Assembly (NCBI GenBank): GCA_011049455.1
Contig: DSBL01000130.1
Span: 1 to 60,130, forward strand
Reading direction: 5' to 3'
Source of the DNA: Desulfonatronum sp.
GTDB lineage: Bacteria > Desulfobacterota > Desulfovibrionia > Desulfovibrionales > Desulfonatronaceae
DNA: 60,130 nucleotides
A model generated the notes under the pieces. It made no database searches and was not told the DNA's origin. It saw nothing but the letters and a program-made list of their open reading frames with translations. The translations under genes were made by a program, and so were the position numbers. Below, in pieces: positions 6,768 to 15,300 of this stretch (position 1 is its first letter; each line of letters opens with the position of its first letter).

Positions 6768-8840
6768 TTATTGCTCTTCCTCGACAGGCACGAAGCCCAG
6801 GGGCAGGGTTTTGAACCGGCCCCCGTGGATGATCGGATCCCCCTTGTAGCCCAGCTTCTTGAAGTCGATATAGTCTGTTGCGCCGATCAAATCGACCACA
6901 TCGCGGCCCTTGGCGGCCATGGTTTCAAAATCCGTTCCTTTGCGGGCCAACTCCTTGAAGTTCACCTCCTTGTTCTCCTGGTGACAACGCAGACACGCTT
7001 TCTCGTCCTTGAGGCTGTCGTGGCACTGGGCGCAGGACAGGGCGTTTTCCTTGGGCATGATCTCGTGGTTCAGCTTCCAGTACATGTTTGTTTTTACCCA
7101 GGTATATTCCCCGCTGTAGGGGAATCCGGCGGCCTGCATTCCGGCGGTGAAGGACTTCTGCCAATCGAAATGTTTCCAGTAGGCCGTGGGATCGTCCTTG
7201 TCCCTGGGGAACAGATGCGGCACGATCAAATAGCCGTGCTGCGCGTCCGCCATCTGGATCCCGCGCATCACCTTGTAGGGTGCAATGCGTGATTTGGGGT
7301 CATTGAAATAGCCCACCGGTTCAGTCAGGTTGGTCTCTCCCTCCAGGTTCACCGGATCCCCCAGCAGGACGCGCTTGGTCAGGCCGGTGGTCCAGGCGTA
7401 TTCCGGCTTGGCGCTTTCCTTCCAAACAAAGTCGCCCTTTCGCGGATCATACAGCTCAAGACCGTATTTGTCCTTTTCCACCACGCGCTCCTTGTCCCCG
7501 GCCGTGGACCAGTCCCATAACATCTTGGTGGGCTGGCACTTGGAGTACAACGGGGCGTGGCAGGTGGTGCACAGCAGGTGCTCGGTATGCTTGTTCAAAT
7601 GGTAGTCGAGCAGCTGCTGGCCATAATGCGGGCTGGCAGTATGGCAGTCCTCGCAACTGCGGCTGCCCTCGGCCACGGCCACGGAGGAGCTGCGGCCCCA
7701 GATCCGGTGGTTCTGGGTCTTGTGGCAGTCATGGCACTGCATGTCATAGCCGCCCATATGCACGTCGCAGGAGCGGCCGGGATAATACAACTGCGGGGAC
7801 ATGTCCGCGTGCTTCACGCCGTCGCCTCCGCCGCCGGACATGTGGCAGTCGCCGCAGGTCTTGCGGGTGGGCTTGCCCACCTTCTTGGCCACGGCCACCA
7901 GATCCACGGCCGGGTCGGGCATGCCGGCCGCCGTGGGAGTCTTCTTGTAGGTATCCGTGGTGTCGTGACAGACCAAACAGTCGATCCTGGTTTTGTCCGT
8001 GAAATCAAAGGAATCGTCTGACCAGCCGTATCCAGCGTGGCAGGATGTGCAACGAGACTCGTTGCTGCGGATGGATATTCAGAAATTGTTCACGGCATTG
8101 GTGGCCTTGCCGCTCATGACCTCCTTGGTGCGCTCAACGGTGTACGGGGAGGGTCCGCGCCACAGCCAGTGGGCCGAGCGAAGCATGTCCTCACCCTGCT
8201 TTTCATGGCAGCGCAGGCATTCCGCGGTCACGTCCCAGGGTTCGGGATCGGGCCGCAGTTTCACCAGTTCCTCGTGATCCGGCGCATTGCGGCTGTGGCA
8301 GCCCAAACAGTCCACGGGCCCCTTTTTCATCTCCTCGTGGCAGGTCATGCACTGGATGTGGTAGGCGGCCTTCAGACCGATCCGTTCCGGGCGCTCCGGG
8401 TCGAATGCCTTCTGATGGCAGGCGGAGCAGGCCACGGTTTCCGAGAGTTCCGGATCGGTCGGCCGCAGGTGGTGGCATTTGGAGCAGTCGCCGTCCACCA
8501 CGGAGATGTGCTTGCCGTGCATGAACCGGACCGGCTCATAAAAATCCTCGTGCTCGGCCTTGATGATCGGACTGTCCAGAAGCATGAACGTATGCTTCAC
8601 GTCCTGAATGCCGACGCCCTTTTCCAGCAGGGTCTTGCGCCGCTGGTACAGGCTTTCCTCGCGCACCTCGGTGACCAGTTCCGGGACAATGGCGGCCCGT
8701 TCCCGGGCCTTGATCATGTCCTCGGGAACGAACGACTCCTTGGTGGGAATCGGGTCCACGTGTTGGGCCGTGATAGCGGCCAAGGAGGGCAGGGCCAGAA
8801 ACAAGACGACCACGCCCGCCATGACGAATTTTCTGTTCAT
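6768..8840 (-). CDS. Multiheme cytochrome c of the octaheme tetrathionate reductase family, probable selenoprotein (in-frame TGA at 8079-8081)
   Basis: Read through one TGA at codon 254, the frame encodes 690 residues with 13 CxxCH heme motifs: five before the TGA, eight after. Residues 1-22 are an export signal. Four motifs (CSKCH, CSACH, CMTCH, CLGCH) form an N-terminal extension. From CLRCH on, the protein follows the octaheme tetrathionate reductase (OTR) pattern: AECLRCH, AVNNF-X-ISI, SRCTSCHAGYGW, CLVCHDTT, CGDCH followed by GGGGDGVKHAD, then five more motifs. The TGA sits at X, where I recall OTR homologues having cysteine near the catalytic heme. A SECIS-like hairpin follows 13 nt after the TGA. 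The ATG overlaps the nrfD stop by 4 bp. It should act in the periplasm on a sulfur or nitrogen oxyanion; the substrate is unknown. A nonsense mutation is the alternative. Confidence 0.82.
8029..8081 (-). promoter_or_regulatory. Candidate bacterial SECIS element with its UGA codon
   Basis: In the minus-strand mRNA, the UGA (8079-8081) is followed by 13 nt and then a perfect 7-bp stem, GCAACGA/UCGUUGC (8049-8065), with apical loop GUC. The loop starts with G, 20 nt after the UGA. This fits the published bacterial SECIS model: a short apical loop with G in its first two positions, a 4-16-bp stem, and a UGA-to-loop distance of about 16-37 nt. A lower stem is also possible: UAUCCA (8072-8077) pairs with UGGAUA (8029-8034). 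Confidence 0.72.
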
Positions 8841-10006
8841 ACCGAAACCTCCTTGCTGCGAGCTGAGAGCACCGGCAAATACGTAACTGCGACACGATAG
8901 AGGAACATGATCGTGGCTACAAACCCGGCCGTGACGAGCACCTCGGCAAACGAGGGGAAATAGGGCCGATCGGCCAGGGGCGGAGTAAACCCGATCAGGA
9001 AGACATTCACCCGGTTCAGGACGATGCCGCCCACGATCAGCGCCCCGGCCGTGAACAGCCGGGTTCGGGAGCGCCTGGTTTTGGGCGAGAGAATCAACAG
9101 CCAGGGCAGGATCACGCCCAGCCCCACCTCCAGCAGAAAGGCGTTGCTTTGCATGGTGCCGTCCAGCAGATAGACATGGGTGCCGCGGTAGAACATGTCG
9201 CCCAGCTTTACGGCCATGTAGATGCCCAGAAGCAGGATGGTGAACCTGGACAACGGGCCCAAAATGTCCATTTCCGATTCCAGTTTCAGGGATTTGGTGG
9301 CCACGCCGGTCTCAAAGATGACCATGGGGTAGCCCACGGAGATGGCCGACAGCAGAAAGAGCAGGGGCAGCAGCGGCGTGTACCACAGCGGATGCAGCTT
9401 GGTCGGGGCGATGAGCATCAGCCCGCCCAGCCCGGACTGGTGCATGAAGGAAAGGACAACGCCCAGAACAATGAGCACGCTCATGACCTTGGTGCTGATC
9501 CGGCCGAGAAAGCCCAGCAAACGGATCTTCTCGCCCCAGCGCTCGGCCGCGATGGGCACGAACTCCAGCCAGAGCACGGTCAGATAGGTCATCACGCACA
9601 TGGCCACTTCAAACAGCACGGATGTGTAGTTGTGAAAGAACATGGGCTTCCAGATGGCCCAGGGCCGGCCGATGTCCACGAAAATGCCGATCGCCACGAA
9701 GGTGTAGCCCAGGGCAGCGGTGAGCAAAGCCGGCCGGGTCACGGCCTCGTAGCGGTGGCCGCCGAAGATATGGGCCAGGGCCGCGGTGCTGAAGCCCCCG
9801 GCGGCCAGGGCCACGCCGGTGGCCACGTCTATCCCGATCCACAGTCCCCAGGGATAGGCGTCGGTCAGGTTGGTGGCATAGCCCAGCCCGCCGATGAAAC
9901 GGGCCATCAGGGCCACGCCCCCGGCAAGCATGAAACAGACCATGACCATCACGCCCGGGGTCCAGAAGCGTGACTCGGTGGGTCGGGGTTCGGCGTGATG
10001 ACTCAT
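8837..10006 (-). CDS. NrfD/HybB-family integral membrane subunit
   Basis: A 389-residue polytopic protein with about ten hydrophobic helices, of the NrfD/PsrC/HybB family that exchanges electrons with menaquinol in the membrane and docks an FeS subunit. Typical segments include [20 protein letters not shown] near residues 55-75 and an RVNVFLIGF motif near the C-terminus. The start overlaps the upstream ferredoxin gene by 4 bp (ATGA) and the stop overlaps the cytochrome ATG by 4 bp, so the three genes are tightly translationally coupled. With the ferredoxin and cytochrome it resembles the Hmc/Ohc/Hyb-type transmembrane redox complexes of sulfate reducers. The direction of electron flow is not shown by the sequence. 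Confidence 0.92.
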   Translation of the reverse strand: MSHHAEPRPTESRFWTPGVMVMVCFMLAGGVALMARFIGGLGYATNLTDAYPWGLWIGIDVATGVALAAGGFSTAALAHIFGGHRYEAVTRPALLTAALGYTFVAIGIFVDIGRPWAIWKPMFFHNYTSVLFEVAMCVMTYLTVLWLEFVPIAAERWGEKIRLLGFLGRISTKVMSVLIVLGVVLSFMHQSGLGGLMLIAPTKLHPLWYTPLLPLLFLLSAISVGYPMVIFETGVATKSLKLESEMDILGPLSRFTILLLGIYMAVKLGDMFYRGTHVYLLDGTMQSNAFLLEVGLGVILPWLLILSPKTRRSRTRLFTAGALIVGGIVLNRVNVFLIGFTPPLADRPYFPSFAEVLVTAGFVATIMFLYRVAVTYLPVLSARSKEVSV

Positions 10007-10911
10007 TGCGCACCTCCTTGTCCGGCCTGTTTTTGATCACGCCGGTCGTTGTACGACTTGACCCCGTAGAGCATGCCGAACAGGGCGACGGGGGCCCACA
10101 GGTAACTGTACACGGCCTTGTGAATGGATTCGGACAACCGCGGCATGGGAAAGTCCGGAACATCGATGAACCCCAGCTGGTGAAAGGGAACCGGCGAGAC
10201 ATACAGCCAGGACGTGCCGCCGGCCTCCTTTTCGCCGTAGATGTGATCCACGTATCGGCCGGGATCGTTCCGGATGCGCCGCCTCGCCAGCTCCAGAAGC
10301 ATGGAGCGTTTGCCGAAGGTGATCGCTTCCACCGGGCAGATCTCGGCGCAGCCCGGTTTTTTCCCCTCCTCCAGGCGATCAAAGCAGAAGGTGCACTTCA
10401 TCACCTTGGGGGTCACGGTTTTGTGGTATTCATAGGCTGGAATCTGGAAGGGGCAGGCGACCATGCAGTACCGGCAGCCGATGCACTTGGAAACATCATA
10501 ATGCACGGTCCCGTTGTCCTTTTTGCTCAGGGCCCCGGTGATGCAGGCCGAGGCGCAGGCCGGATCCTGGCAGTGCATGCACTGCACCTTGACATGCACG
10601 GGAATGAGTTGATTCTCATCGTCCACCTTGCCGGGAAAATACCGGTTGACCACGGTGTAGGCGCCGGCATCGGGACGCCGTTTGACGTCCAAAAGGCGCA
10701 GGTCGGTGAACAATGTGTCCGGCTCGGGCAGGTCGTTGACATTGTTGCAGGCCTGCTCGCACTTGCGGCATCCCGTGCAGCGGGCCAAATCCACCAGACA
10801 CCCCAGGGGATCATCCGGCGCTTTTGACTCCCAAGCCTGAGCGGGACCAGCGGCTCCGGCCAAGGCAGAGGCGCCCAGGCCGGAAAGAAAGACTCGTCGT
10901 GTCATGTTCAT
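10003..10911 (-). CDS. Tat-exported 4x[4Fe-4S] ferredoxin subunit, HybA-like
   Basis: 302 residues. The N-terminus [20 protein letters not shown] is a twin-arginine signal, placing the protein in the periplasm. Four cysteine clusters follow in the HybA/DmsB order: [35 protein letters not shown]; and the split CTFC...CAEIC. Each binds one [4Fe-4S]. A C-terminal hydrophobic segment (about 270-287, [15 protein letters not shown]) should anchor it in the membrane, as in HybA. It is the first gene of the ferredoxin-nrfD-cytochrome operon, with Shine-Dalgarno AAGGA 8 bp before the ATG at 10911 (a second ATG is at 10905). It wires the NrfD quinone site to the periplasmic cytochrome. Confidence 0.93.
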   Translation of the reverse strand: MNMTRRVFLSGLGASALAGAAGPAQAWESKAPDDPLGCLVDLARCTGCRKCEQACNNVNDLPEPDTLFTDLRLLDVKRRPDAGAYTVVNRYFPGKVDDENQLIPVHVKVQCMHCQDPACASACITGALSKKDNGTVHYDVSKCIGCRYCMVACPFQIPAYEYHKTVTPKVMKCTFCFDRLEEGKKPGCAEICPVEAITFGKRSMLLELARRRIRNDPGRYVDHIYGEKEAGGTSWLYVSPVPFHQLGFIDVPDFPMPRLSESIHKAVYSYLWAPVALFGMLYGVKSYNDRRDQKQAGQGGAQ

Positions 10912-11068
10912 GGTGCCGTCCTTGGTTGAGATGTTACAATGATCCGCACGAGCATCACCAGGAATCCATGGAAAATGCCGTTGCCGACCCCTCGGGGATG
11001 CATCCTGCCGATTCTGGATGATGTTGCAATTCCATGCTGTATTTTAGCGTTACGGCCATATGCCTGAT

Positions 11069-11398
11069 TCAGTCAACCTCCAGCCCGGAAACCAGCCGTC
11101 CGTCCAGATAAACGGCGATCACCCCTTCCGCGCTGCCCATGACGTTATCAAGGATGGTGATGCCGGCCTGGTCCAACCGGGCCCTGCATTCTTCGGTCAC
11201 CCCGCCGCAGATCAGGGTGCGCACGTTTTGATCCACCAGGACATTGCAGATTTCCTGAGGTTTCATGCGCCCCACGGGCACGACCTCCCGGTGCAGGTCC
11301 TTCTGGGCGGTCACAAAGACCAAGAGGATTGTCTCGGCCCTGTCATACCGCGGAGCAATGCGGTTTCGGAAAAGGCAGAGGGCAAACCTGTTGACCAT
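11069..11398 (-). CDS. Dinitrogenase iron-molybdenum cofactor (NifX/NifB C-terminal)-like small protein
   Basis: A 109-residue single-domain protein of the nitro_FeMo-Co superfamily. The core carries the IAPRYDRAETILLV start, a central QEICNVLVDQNVRTLICGGVTEECRARL segment and a final GVIAVYLDGRLVSG strand. Members bind FeMo-co precursors or other FeS/Mo clusters; in non-diazotrophs their role is undefined. No nitrogenase gene is visible nearby. Shine-Dalgarno GGGAGGAAA lies just before the ATG. It is on the same strand as the HybA-like operon, but that operon starts about 160 bp downstream with its own ribosome site. Confidence 0.8.
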   Translation of the reverse strand: MVNRFALCLFRNRIAPRYDRAETILLVFVTAQKDLHREVVPVGRMKPQEICNVLVDQNVRTLICGGVTEECRARLDQAGITILDNVMGSAEGVIAVYLDGRLVSGLEVD

Positions 11399-11598
11399 GG
11401 ATTTCCTCCCTGCTCCACCAAAGCAATTTTCAATCCAGACTATTTTTCATCATGATTTCAATGGGAACAAACCGGCCCTTCGCCTGGGCGGCCCTTTGAA
11501 CAAACAAAATGTTCCATTTTTTGAAACAAACGGTCTGCCGATGCAACATGCATGAAACGTCGCTTTGATCCCGACCCGTCCGCCCATGTCGGGCAGGG

Positions 11599-11713
11599 CG
11601 GGGCTCCGTCAAAGTCCTTACTCCCCTGTTCCGGCAAGTGAATGACAATGAGAAAGGCCGGCCCCTCCACTGGCAGCGTTGAAACCCTTGCCAACGACTT
11701 TGACCGGACCCTG
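11599..11713. repeat. Family B MITE-like element, short copy B1
   Basis: Left end GGGCTCCGTCAAAGTCCTTA and right end CGACTTTGACCGGACCCTG are imperfect terminal inverted repeats sharing TCCG and CAAAGTC. It is flanked by near-identical 10-bp direct repeats, GTCGGGCAGG (11588-11597) and GTCGGGCAAG (11714-11723). Compared with B2 it lacks the central part. It fills much of the 431-bp gene-free interval 11399-11829 upstream of bioY; I see no gene in the rest. Confidence 0.75.
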
Positions 11714-11829
11714 GTCGGGCAAGGCACCGGCTGTTGCGGTCCGATTCCGCTTGGAGTAGCAAGCAAGACTCATGGACCAGGCCGGCAGCCGAGGCGGCCT
11801 GGCCTCCGGCTCAAGGAACGCACAGCGCC

Positions 11830-12372
11830 ATGCACAGCACGCCTCTTCAGGGATTGCATACCACCGTGTGGACGGCCCTTTTGGCCGCATTGATCGCCCT
11901 AGGTTCGTTTCTTTCCCTGCCCCTGGGGCCGGTGCCCTTTTCCATGCAGCCGTTCTTCGTCATGATGGCCGGATTCATTCTGGGCTGGCCGTACGCAATG
12001 ACGGCGGCCCTGCTGTTTGTCGCCTCCGGGATCATCGGGCTGCCCGTTTTCGCCGGTGGAAAGTCCGGCCTGGCCGTGCTTCTCGGCCCCACCGGAGGAT
12101 ATGTCCTTGGTTTTGTCCCGGCCGCCGGATGCATCGGCCTGTTGACACGCGCTCGAAAACCCGGCTGGATCCGGGGGCTGGCCGCCGGGGTGGCCGGGCT
12201 CGCTTTGCTCTATGCCTGCGGGCTGTTCAACCTGATGCGGGTCATGCAAATCGGCTGGAACCAGGCCCTGGCCGTCGGCTTTTTGCCGTTCATCCTCCAG
12301 GATCTGGTCAAGCTGGCCCTGGCCGTGGCCACGTGGCGCTCCATGCACCGCCGGGGGTTGCTGCCGTGGTGA
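11830..12372 (+). CDS. bioY: Biotin ECF transporter S component BioY
   Basis: A 180-residue membrane protein with about six hydrophobic helices: the substrate-binding subunit for biotin. Family segments are LGSFLSLPLGPVPFSMQPFFV, GLPVFAGGKSGLAVLLGPTGGYVLGF and a C-terminal FLPFILQDLVKLALA. I chose the ATG at 11830 because AAGGAA lies about 12 bp before it and the upstream extension is unlike BioY. The stop overlaps the bioM GTG start. With bioM and bioN it makes a complete three-subunit biotin importer. Confidence 0.93.
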   Translation: MHSTPLQGLHTTVWTALLAALIALGSFLSLPLGPVPFSMQPFFVMMAGFILGWPYAMTAALLFVASGIIGLPVFAGGKSGLAVLLGPTGGYVLGFVPAAGCIGLLTRARKPGWIRGLAAGVAGLALLYACGLFNLMRVMQIGWNQALAVGFLPFILQDLVKLALAVATWRSMHRRGLLPW

Positions 12373-13115
12373 TCACGTCCGCATCGCTGTGCTTTTCCTA
12401 CAGCCCGGGCCAAAACGTTCTTCACGACCTCCAATTTTCTTTGGACAGCGGCCTGATCCTGGGACTGGCCGGGGCCAACGGCGCGGGCAAGTCCACCCTG
12501 CTTTACCTGCTGGCCGGCCTGCTCAGGCCCACATCCGGAATCTTGCGCGTCCTCGGGCAGGACAGCGCCGTTCAGGCCGCCCATATCCGCCGCCTGGCGG
12601 CCCTGGTCCCCCAGGAGGCGGACCTGTCCATCATCGGAGCCACCATTGAAGACGACCTTTGCTTGGGCATGCCCCGGGAAGCCCATGCCGAGGCTTTGAG
12701 CCTGGCCCGGCGCCTGGGTCTGCCGGCTTTGGACACTCCGGTGCATCTTTTGTCCCACGGCCAAAAACGCAAACTTTGTCTGGCCGCGGCCCTGTTGCGC
12801 AAACCCCAGCTGCTGCTGCTGGACGAGCCCTTTGCGGGCCTGGATTATCCCGGCTGCCGGGAAATGCGCGCCATGCTGCGAACCAACCGGCTGCACGGGG
12901 TGGCCCAGGTGGTGGCCGTGCACGACCTGGAACCGTTGGCCGACCTGGCCGACCGTTGGCTGGTGCTGGATCATGGCTGCCAGGCGGTTTTCGGCACGGC
13001 TGCGGACGCATTCCCGAAACTGGAGCAGCTGAACGTGCGCGCGCCTTGCTCCTGGCAGGCCGGTCTGGGCATCCTGCCCTGGGACGACCTTCGCCGCGCC
13101 TGGAGCGGCTCATGA
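12369..13115 (+). CDS. bioM: ECF transporter ATPase, BioM/CbiO type
   Basis: A 248-residue ABC ATPase that powers uptake through BioY. Walker A GANGAGKST (about 35-43), the Q-loop LVPQE, signature LSHGQKRKLCLA, Walker B LLLLDEPFAGLD and the switch histidine in VAVHDLE are all present. The start is GTG at 12369 (a second GTG sits at 12366), overlapping the bioY stop. The stop overlaps the bioN ATG by 4 bp. A longer open frame extends upstream, but it runs through bioY and the upstream DNA in another frame and is not coding. Confidence 0.92.
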   Translation: MITSASLCFSYSPGQNVLHDLQFSLDSGLILGLAGANGAGKSTLLYLLAGLLRPTSGILRVLGQDSAVQAAHIRRLAALVPQEADLSIIGATIEDDLCLGMPREAHAEALSLARRLGLPALDTPVHLLSHGQKRKLCLAAALLRKPQLLLLDEPFAGLDYPGCREMRAMLRTNRLHGVAQVVAVHDLEPLADLADRWLVLDHGCQAVFGTAADAFPKLEQLNVRAPCSWQAGLGILPWDDLRRAWSGS

Positions 13116-13855
13116 GCCTGGCCCCGGTCCTGAACCCCAGCCCCGGGTCCTCCCCGGGCCGCTGGCTGGCGCATCTGGACGCCCGCCCCAAGCTCTTTGT
13201 GGCCCTGTTGGCCGGGCTTTCCTTGTGGCGATTGCCCGGCCCCGCCCTGGCCGTCCTGGCCCTGACAGGCGCGGGATTCTGTCTTGTCCTGGGCGGGTTT
13301 TCCCGGGCCCATCGCCGGATGTGGATCGCGGCGCTTTGCTTTGTCCTCCTCTGGTCCGGGCTGAAGATTGCCCTGGATCTGATCAATGGCGGCCATCCGG
13401 CAACAAGCCTCGCTGCCGGAGCGGAACTGGGCCTGCGGCTGGCGACCCTGCTCTTGCTCGGCTTGACCCTGGTCCTGTCCACTTCGCCGCACCGCCTGGG
13501 CCTGGCTTTGGCGTGGTTTCTGCGGCCGGTTTTGAGAAGACGCGCCTGGCGATTGGCCCTGGCCCTGACGCTCATGATTCATTTTTTGCCGTTGACATGG
13601 GCCTGCGCCAACGGGCTGACCCAGGGCCTGTCCCGCCGCTGGCCGGATTGTCCCTGGCATGAACGCGTCCGCTTGATCTCCCAGGCCCTGGTGCGCGTCA
13701 TGAGTCAGCTCACCTGGAAACAGACCCTGGCCGTGGCTGCACGCGGTCTGGACCGCCCCGAGGCCTGGCGTTTCCATCGCCCGCTGCAAACCGTGGAATG
13801 GGCCGCGGGCCTGATCCCGGGTCTGGGTCTGCTGGCTTTGGCCCTGATCCGCTGA
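13112..13855 (+). CDS. bioN: ECF transporter transmembrane T component, BioN/CbiQ type
   Basis: A 247-residue membrane protein of the CbiQ family that couples the ATPase to the S component. Hydrophobic helices run over about 25-110 and 225-245. The coupling region holds the family's A-R-G motif (AVAARGLDR, about 209-217). The start is the ATG at 13112, overlapping bioM in ATGA. It ends convergently with the MinD-like gene. No biotin biosynthesis genes are visible in the window. Confidence 0.9.
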   Translation: MSLAPVLNPSPGSSPGRWLAHLDARPKLFVALLAGLSLWRLPGPALAVLALTGAGFCLVLGGFSRAHRRMWIAALCFVLLWSGLKIALDLINGGHPATSLAAGAELGLRLATLLLLGLTLVLSTSPHRLGLALAWFLRPVLRRRAWRLALALTLMIHFLPLTWACANGLTQGLSRRWPDCPWHERVRLISQALVRVMSQLTWKQTLAVAARGLDRPEAWRFHRPLQTVEWAAGLIPGLGLLALALIR

Positions 13856-13881
13856 TCTTCAGGGTTCTTGTTTCAAGGGGG

Positions 13882-13900
13882 AAAAAGCCGCTTCGGCTCG
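13882..13900 (-). terminator. Short intrinsic terminator after the MinD-like gene
   Basis: On the minus strand AGCCG-AAG-CGGCT is followed by five T, about 36 bp past the stop of the MinD-like gene. The stem is only 5 bp. Confidence 0.5.
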
Positions 13901-13935
13901 GCATTCGTCCGGCTGAATGTGCAGGTGAACACGCA

Positions 13936-15300
13936 TTATGCCGAGGAGTTGCAAAACGCCTTGTCCAGGGCTTGATAAATCTTGTCCAGGGAAAACGGCT
14001 TTTCCACCACTGCGATCACATTCAGCAGACCGGCCCAGGCCGGAACGTCCGTGGTGTATTCGGAAAGCCAGATGCACGGAACCGCGGCCAGGGTCTTCAG
14101 GTTGCGCAGCACGGTCTGGTCCGGCTTGTTCACGGAACAGATCAGCAAATCCAAATCCAGGTCGTTGCGCGGTTGGCCGTTGATGACCACCGGCTGGCAG
14201 CCCTTTTCCCGCAGCAGATCGGAGAGCAGCGCCTCCAGAAAGGCATCGGGACTCAACACGCCCACGCTCTTTTTGGAAACCCTGGTCTTTCTCAAACCGC
14301 GGGCCAGGCGCAGCAGTCTCTCTCCGGCCCGGGCAAGACGCCTGGCATTTTCCGCCTCCCTGGAAACCTTCCCCGGCTCAAGCGCCTCAAGCTCCTGCAG
14401 GACCTGCTCCAGGCGGGACACCAGATCCCGCGGCGAAACCGGCCCCAAGGCGCGAGCCCCGTCCGGGGCCGCGGGAACATGCAGGCCCTGAAAGAAATTG
14501 ATCAACGAGGCTTCCCAGAATTCCGCGGCCTCGGTGTGCAGCACCTTGAGTTCCGATCTTTTGGCCAAAAGGTCCGCCGCCCTGATCAGGGCGGCGGACC
14601 CGGGGGAATGGGACCGCGCAGCCACCGGCAGGACGGCCCGGGCAGCGGCTTCCCGGAAGAACGGATCCTCCGGCACCGCGCCCAGCGCCAAAATGAGAAG
14701 GTTCAGGTGTTTTTTGCAGACCGAGGCGAAACGCTGCATCAGCGTGTTCTGGTCAAATCCTTGCGGCACCTTGTTCAACAGGACGTAGGGCGGCCGATGC
14801 AGCCCGTTCTGCCGAAGCACTTTGAGCAATGCATAGCCGTCGATCACGGAGGAGGGTTCGGGATTCATCACGACGATCTGCTCCCGGGCGGCAAGACAAA
14901 AGGCGATCACCTGGCGGTGAATCCCCGGGGAATTGTCCAGAATCAAAAAGTCGTACTGCTGCAGGGTGTTGATTTTTTCCAGAAAAGCGGCGCGCTGCTC
15001 CCGGTCCAGATCCGCCAGCGCCGCCACGCCCGTTCCGCCGGAAACCACGTCCAGACCGGGCCTGACCTTGGTCACGGCCCGGGCCATGGGCGCATCGCGG
15101 AAAATGACATCCTCCAGGGTGTACTCCGGGGTCAGCCCCAGAAGCACATCCACATTGGACAGCCCCAGGTCCACATCCACGAGACACACCCTGCGGCCTC
15201 TCTCCGCCAGGGTCCAGGCCAGGCAGGCCGCCACCGAGGTCTTGCCGGCCCCGCCCTTGCCGCTGGCCACGGAAATGGTTCTTGTCCTCGCCCTACTCAT
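13936..15300 (-). CDS. MinD/FlhG-like ATPase fused to a degenerate receiver-like domain
   Basis: 454 residues. Residues 1-250 are a MinD-family ParA ATPase with the deviant Walker A GKGGAGKTS, the DVDLGLSNVDVLLG segment and LILDNSPG, closest in style to FlhG/YlxH flagellar-number regulators. A charged helical linker (about 290-350) leads to a C-terminal alpha/beta domain (about 355-450) shaped like a response-regulator receiver. It has DLDLLICSVNKPD, a late lysine (VEKPFSLDKI) and no clear phosphorylatable aspartate context. It overlaps the upstream hybrid kinase gene by 8 bp, so the two are co-translated. Neighbouring flagellar genes fit a role in cell polarity or flagellar placement, but this is inferred. 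Confidence 0.82.
   Translation of the reverse strand: MSRARTRTISVASGKGGAGKTSVAACLAWTLAERGRRVCLVDVDLGLSNVDVLLGLTPEYTLEDVIFRDAPMARAVTKVRPGLDVVSGGTGVAALADLDREQRAAFLEKINTLQQYDFLILDNSPGIHRQVIAFCLAAREQIVVMNPEPSSVIDGYALLKVLRQNGLHRPPYVLLNKVPQGFDQNTLMQRFASVCKKHLNLLILALGAVPEDPFFREAAARAVLPVAARSHSPGSAALIRAADLLAKRSELKVLHTEAAEFWEASLINFFQGLHVPAAPDGARALGPVSPRDLVSRLEQVLQELEALEPGKVSREAENARRLARAGERLLRLARGLRKTRVSKKSVGVLSPDAFLEALLSDLLREKGCQPVVINGQPRNDLDLDLLICSVNKPDQTVLRNLKTLAAVPCIWLSEYTTDVPAWAGLLNVIAVVEKPFSLDKIYQALDKAFCNSSA

Noticed and set aside
6768-7976. A separate gene starting at TTG 7976 and a second separate gene 8079-8840
   Set aside because: Both are in the same phase around one TGA. The stretch 7977-8078 between TTG and TGA encodes CTSCH in good OTR context, so starting at 7976 would discard a heme site. 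One recoded gene explains the data better.
11734-11829. N-terminal extension of bioY
   Set aside because: It is unlike BioY and precedes the good ribosome site at the ATG 11830.
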